Assembly: GCA_016840285.1 (NCBI GenBank)
Contig: JAEOSR010000038.1
Location: 1 to 64,000 of the forward strand
Direction of reading: 5' to 3'
DNA length: 64,000 bases
Source of the DNA: Candidatus Hodarchaeota archaeon
GTDB lineage: Archaea > Asgardarchaeota > Heimdallarchaeia > Hodarchaeales > Hodarchaeaceae
Shown here: positions 60,841 to 64,000 of the stretch, one piece after another
How the letters are laid out: each line of letters starts with the position of its first letter
Position numbering within the stretch: the first letter of the stretch is position 1
Position numbers and translations under genes: made by a program
The notes under the pieces: generated by a model
Told to the model about the DNA's origin: nothing
Databases searched by the model: none
Seen by the model: only the letters and a program-made list of their open reading frames with translations

Positions 60841-61359
60841 TTACCAGCGTTTTCGTCTTCCAGAAGACTGATTATCACGTCTTTTGCTACCATACCCTCC
60901 AGAAGATCTATTATCACCGTACGAACTTCTATTGCTTCCGTAGGATGATCGTCTATCATCGTAGGATCTTCGGCGAGGATCTTCAATGTTGTCAGAAGAA
61001 CGATTGTTTTCCTGATTTAGTTCAGCAAAAATGGTTTGATCTTCAGCAACTGATCCAAATTTTCCTTTGGATAAGCGTAGAGAATTGCGAAAAATGTTGG
61101 CAAAACCATTTGATAACTTGTAAACTTTCTCATCTTCGATAGTATCAATATCTTCATTCCAGAGGGTTAAAACAATTGACCCTGTTTCATCTGCTACGGT
61201 TAAATCGCACACTCGATGCGTTTCACCAGATCTACTATTAATTTCACGTTCAGCCTCTCTGTCTAGGACTTTAAAAACAACATTAAGATGTTTTTCGAGA
61301 GGTTTGACGTCCCCAATTTTGACGTCATGGGTTTCATTAGATTCAAAACTATATGACAT
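60841..61359 (-). CDS. RPA/SOSS-B-like single-strand-binding OB-fold protein
   Basis: 172 residues. Residues 12-112 are one OB fold: KIGDVKPLEKHLNVVFKVLD, GETHRVCDLTVADETGSIVL, TLWNEDIDTIEDEKVYKLSN. The tail from ~120 is a low-complexity Arg/Ser/Tyr/Gly stretch (RRSSYGSNRSSYGDNRSSGG) ending GRRKRW, like RGG tails that bind nucleic acid. It may bind ssDNA or RNA alongside the helicase encoded downstream. Confidence 0.85.
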   Translation of the reverse strand: MSYSFESNETHDVKIGDVKPLEKHLNVVFKVLDREAEREINSRSGETHRVCDLTVADETGSIVLTLWNEDIDTIEDEKVYKLSNGFANIFRNSLRLSKGKFGSVAEDQTIFAELNQENNRSSDNIEDPRRRSYDDRRSSYGSNRSSYGDNRSSGGYGSKRRDNQSSGRRKRW

Positions 61360-61598
61360 ATTTTACACATCAAATCTATTACGAATAGAACCAAATCTTA
61401 TTAGAAAAGTAAAAATAATCCCCTTGGTTACAAATTTTCAGTCTTTTGAATTTCTAGAGACGTTAAATCGTTCCATTCGTTTTTTGTTTCACTTTTAAAA
61501 TTCTGATTTTAGCTCTATAGGACGTTTTTTTCTGGTATTTAAAAGCCTACTGGTTCCATTGTCAAAAAACGTGCTAAATTTCGTTGAATTGAGTATAA

Positions 61599-61937
61599 AA
61601 GACTGCGTACATCTGCGGAACCATATCTGGTAGAAGATTCGATAAATCAACAATGTTTAATATTTTTTATGGTGAATTAAAATCTGCTCCAATGATTCAG
61701 AATTGTCCTCTAAATATGGAATGTGAGGTTACTGAAATCCTTGATTATGATTCAAATGAAGGGATTATTGGCAAAGTTATCAAATCGTATGCTAATTCTG
61801 AATGTTTTTCTAATGGCAAGCTTGATATATGGAGAGTCAATCCACTAATCTGGGCAACTGGAGACGATCATAATTACTATAAATTAGGAGAGCGTTTGCA
61901 AGTTCCCGAATCGCAAGAGGTAGATTTTACGGAATGA
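61599..61937 (+). pseudogene. 5'-truncated flavin-reductase-like gene
   Basis: The frame opens behind TAA (61596-61598) with KTAYICGTISGRRFDKSTMF and reads FYGELKSAPMIQNCPLNMEC, EVTEILDYDSNEGIIGKVIK, VNPLIWATGDDHNYYKLGER. This is the C-terminal two-thirds of an FMN-binding flavin reductase-like protein ('SGRxxDKF', 'SAPmI...C.lnleC', 'Pl.y....YyklGe'). The N-terminal part with the first strands is gone. An ATG at 61653 could start a 94-residue fragment. Confidence 0.65.
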
Positions 61938-62072
61938 TTTCAGTTTAGGGATCTTACAATCCTTTTTACAGAGCTTCATCCCCTTACTTTCTATTAAGGG
62001 AAAATTCTATTATATGAGGAAAAAAAACAGATTTGCTCCTCTGTTCTATTGCTTTATGAGATGTGTTCGAAT

Positions 62073-62960
62073 ATGGAAATTAAAGTAACAAATGTTTATA
62101 CAAATGAGTGTCCAGATAACAAAAATCTAAAGGGAGCACATGGCCAAGCGTTTTATATTGCTGTAGGTGATGAGAACATCCTTTTTGATACAGGCGGGAA
62201 TTCAGAAGTTCTTTTACACAATCTGAACGAATTAGGATTAGCCCCGCATACAATTACAAAAATATTTTTGTCTCACGGCCACTTTGATCATACTCATGGA
62301 TTACCAGGATTGTTAGACTCAATAGATCCGATCAAACCAATTCCAATATTTGGCCATCCTTCTATAACTGAAAATAAAGTGTTTAAGATGGCCATGATTG
62401 AAAGAAAAATAGGATTTCCAGAATTATCCGAGGAACAAGAAAATAAGATTGCTCTTCACCTTTCCAGTGACCCAATAGAATTAGCGGAGGGATTAACCTC
62501 AACAGGTGAAATATCAAACCGTCCACACCGTGATGGGAGAGAACCCAATGCGTACCACGAGATGGGTGAGACTTTAGAAGTCGATCCAGTTTTTGATGAT
62601 CAGTCTGTTGTTATTGACACCGAGGAAGGTCTAGTATTAATAACTGGATGTTGTCATGCAGGATTGTTAAACACTTTAGAACATGTAAAGCAAATGAAAA
62701 ATAAATCCTTTAATGCAATAATTGGGGGAACACATATGGTCCGATATTCCAAAAAGGAAGTAGAACAAGTAGCAGATGTATTAGAAGAGGAATATGGCCT
62801 TCCAGACCTTTATTTAAACCATTGCACTGATAATTTTCCATTACGTTTAATAAAGAAAACTCCAGTCACTAAAATCTTGAAACAGAGATTTGGAACAACG
62901 AAAGTTAAAACCTGTGATGTGGGAACCGAATTAATTTTTAAAACCTCAGGATCCAGTTAG
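62073..62960 (+). CDS. metallo-beta-lactamase-fold hydrolase, MptE/RFA-P-type branch
   Basis: About 295 residues from ATG 62073 (TTG 62049 in frame). KVTNVYTNECPDNKNLKGAH, FDTGGNSEVLLHNLNELGL, zinc motif LSHGHFDHTHGLPGLL, ITGCCHAGLLNTL and IIGGTHMVRYSKKEVE follow the branch that includes archaeal 7,8-dihydropterin-6-methyl-4-(beta-D-ribofuranosyl)aminobenzene-phosphate synthase-like proteins. It could belong to methanopterin biosynthesis, but many members of the branch are uncharacterised. Confidence 0.8.
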   Translation: MEIKVTNVYTNECPDNKNLKGAHGQAFYIAVGDENILFDTGGNSEVLLHNLNELGLAPHTITKIFLSHGHFDHTHGLPGLLDSIDPIKPIPIFGHPSITENKVFKMAMIERKIGFPELSEEQENKIALHLSSDPIELAEGLTSTGEISNRPHRDGREPNAYHEMGETLEVDPVFDDQSVVIDTEEGLVLITGCCHAGLLNTLEHVKQMKNKSFNAIIGGTHMVRYSKKEVEQVADVLEEEYGLPDLYLNHCTDNFPLRLIKKTPVTKILKQRFGTTKVKTCDVGTELIFKTSGSS

Positions 62961-62972
62961 ATATCTTTTTCA

Positions 62973-63644
62973 TTATTCATTTGTGATCACTTCTGGAAAA
63001 TCATCATGCAGTTGCTCCCAGCTCTCTATTACTCGTGTTGCTCCATGGTTCATATAATCATCTTTAGAACGATTTTTTAACTGGTGAAATCCTATTCTAT
63101 CGGGAATTAAGACCTGTTTATATGCTGGAAAATACCCAGGAAAATCATCAACAACTTTAACAATAGCTAAACGTTTTATGATTGAAACCAGCAAACGTTT
63201 TCGAGCATCAAGTAGTTTTCCAGACCCCCAATCAGAGGGATCAAACATGATTAATTCCGTATTCACCACTGGAAAGCCAAATTCCCTCAGTTTATTCATG
63301 GTTTGGTCACGGATGTTTTTCAATCGACCTGTAAGGTATATTATTTTACACACTTCTTTCCATTTTTGAAGTATATCAACAGCAAAAGGGATAGGTTTGT
63401 CGTACTTAAGTAATTCAATGCCTATTTTATTTTTACATAACAAGAGATCAAAAAATTGCTCTCTTAGTACTTTGACTCTATCTTTTTGAGTTTGCGATGC
63501 ATATTTGTTAAAAATTTCCTCTTGAGATAGAGTGTGTAAATCCTCAATAGCAATCTCTCGTTCTAATATGGACTCCATTATTTGGTGCGTTCTTGGTTGA
63601 GTATCTATTATTGTATCATCAATATCTATTATCACACCTATCAA
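62973..63644 (-). CDS. HAD-superfamily phosphatase
   Basis: 223 residues. HAD motif I DIDDTIIDT with Asp7 and Asp9, cap helices (QKDRVKVLREQFFDLLLCKN), motif II in IIYLTGR, Lys in GSGKLLDARKRLL, and motif IV VVDDFPGYFP. The pattern fits HAD-IIIB/acid-phosphatase-like enzymes acting on small phosphates. Substrate unknown. Confidence 0.8.
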   Translation of the reverse strand: MIGVIIDIDDTIIDTQPRTHQIMESILEREIAIEDLHTLSQEEIFNKYASQTQKDRVKVLREQFFDLLLCKNKIGIELLKYDKPIPFAVDILQKWKEVCKIIYLTGRLKNIRDQTMNKLREFGFPVVNTELIMFDPSDWGSGKLLDARKRLLVSIIKRLAIVKVVDDFPGYFPAYKQVLIPDRIGFHQLKNRSKDDYMNHGATRVIESWEQLHDDFPEVITNE

Positions 63645-63845
63645 TGTTCTCTAATCTCCATGGAAGAAGAGAAAAATAGCTATTCATGAATCTTTTCCCA
63701 CCTAAGTAAAGCTTTTTACAGCACAAATTCTATGTACTAAAAAGCTATTTTTTTAAATCATACTATTCGGATTTCACTAAATTAAACACTTAGTTATTTT
63801 CTAATTAGTCTTTTTTAGACGGATTAAAGTATTGAGTGTATTTTA

Positions 63846-64000
63846 ATGGCTAATCATACTGATAGAGAAATGACAACACTTGGAGGAGGATGTTTTTGGT
63901 GTCTAGAAGCGATATTTATTGATGTTCAAGGAGTAGAGAAAGTAATCTCGGGCTATTCTGGAGGAAAAGTAGCTAATCCCACATACGAAGAGGTCTGCAG
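63846..64000 (+). CDS. msrA: peptide methionine sulfoxide reductase MsrA, N-terminal part
   Basis: The ORF starts at ATG 63846 and runs off the right edge after about 51 residues. It contains the MsrA active-site motif [12 protein letters not shown] with the catalytic Cys and continues [20 protein letters not shown], exactly the family pattern. It repairs S-sulfoxides of methionine, in keeping with the catalase and redox genes of this region. Confidence 0.95.
   Translation, partial: MANHTDREMTTLGGGCFWCLEAIFIDVQGVEKVISGYSGGKVANPTYEEVC

Noticed and set aside
1..64000. CRISPR arrays, rRNA or replication origin
   Set aside because: No regularly spaced repeats, no rRNA stretches and no Orc/Cdc6 gene with repeat boxes were seen.

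Overview
The window is AT-rich and has no rRNA, tRNA or CRISPR array that I could find. It reads as a piece of an archaeal chromosome, most likely from an Asgard (Promethearchaeota) archaeon. The reasons are: longin/roadblock-type signalling proteins (3249-4214, 45806-46369, and fused to a receiver domain at 1947-2843); a Ras-like small-GTPase fold that has lost its nucleotide motifs (4326-4865); archaeal BRE/TATA promoters with operators placed around them; many winged-helix regulators; a Dpp/Opp transporter; large cell-surface proteases held by C-terminal membrane anchors; and frequent TTG/GTG starts behind short Shine-Dalgarno motifs. The exact lineage cannot be settled from this sequence alone.

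Layout. 1-8100: RidA-like protein, a tiny CxxC-x17-CxxC zinc protein, a receiver-domain regulator, the longin-like/pseudo-GTPase pair, a broken F420-reductase-like gene and a group II PLP decarboxylase. 8.4-16.7 kb: membrane-bound winged-helix protein, LVIVD propeller, membrane alpha/beta hydrolase, methyltransferase, a coupled winged-helix/unknown pair and MscL. 16.8-19.4 kb: catalase (probably acquired), Mth938-like protein and a PIN-toxin fragment. 19.9-26.9 kb: a redox region with two winged-helix regulators, ICMT-like methyltransferase, old-yellow-enzyme flavoprotein, then a TetR regulator followed by an EFR1 flavodoxin-ferredoxin, a membrane MBL hydrolase and a NapH-like Fe-S membrane protein. 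The TetR gene and the EFR1 gene share a CGAAC-N4-GTTCG operator. 27.3-33.7 kb: a five-gene peptide/nickel-type ABC operon in which one ATPase carries a membrane-spanning insertion. 33.8-36.7 kb: an SF2 helicase with a C-terminal membrane hairpin, separated from its C-terminal domain by one in-frame TGA. 36.7-45.7 kb: a 1604-residue subtilase, a UroD-like methyltransferase, a membrane protein and an M14 carboxypeptidase. 45.8-48.4 kb: a longin-like protein with a Cys cluster diverging from a TetR/membrane protein/flavodoxin set, with three palindromes spaced exactly 20 bp apart between them. 48.5-57.5 kb: a region rich in gene remains plus a TnpB (IS605-type) element, DinB, haloalkane-dehalogenase-like, B12 radical SAM and C45 acyltransferase genes. 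57.5-64 kb: MBL hydrolase and surface protein, DEAD-box helicase with FKBP isomerase and RPA-like OB protein, second MBL hydrolase, HAD phosphatase and the start of msrA.

The two TetR-headed sets both pair a flavodoxin-like protein with a membrane protein, which suggests regulated electron-transfer modules. The secreted hydrolases and the Dpp transporter fit a peptide-scavenging lifestyle: surface subtilase and carboxypeptidase release peptides, and Dpp imports them. A striking feature is the number of damaged genes: at least ten loci carry in-frame stops, single-base frameshifts or truncations.
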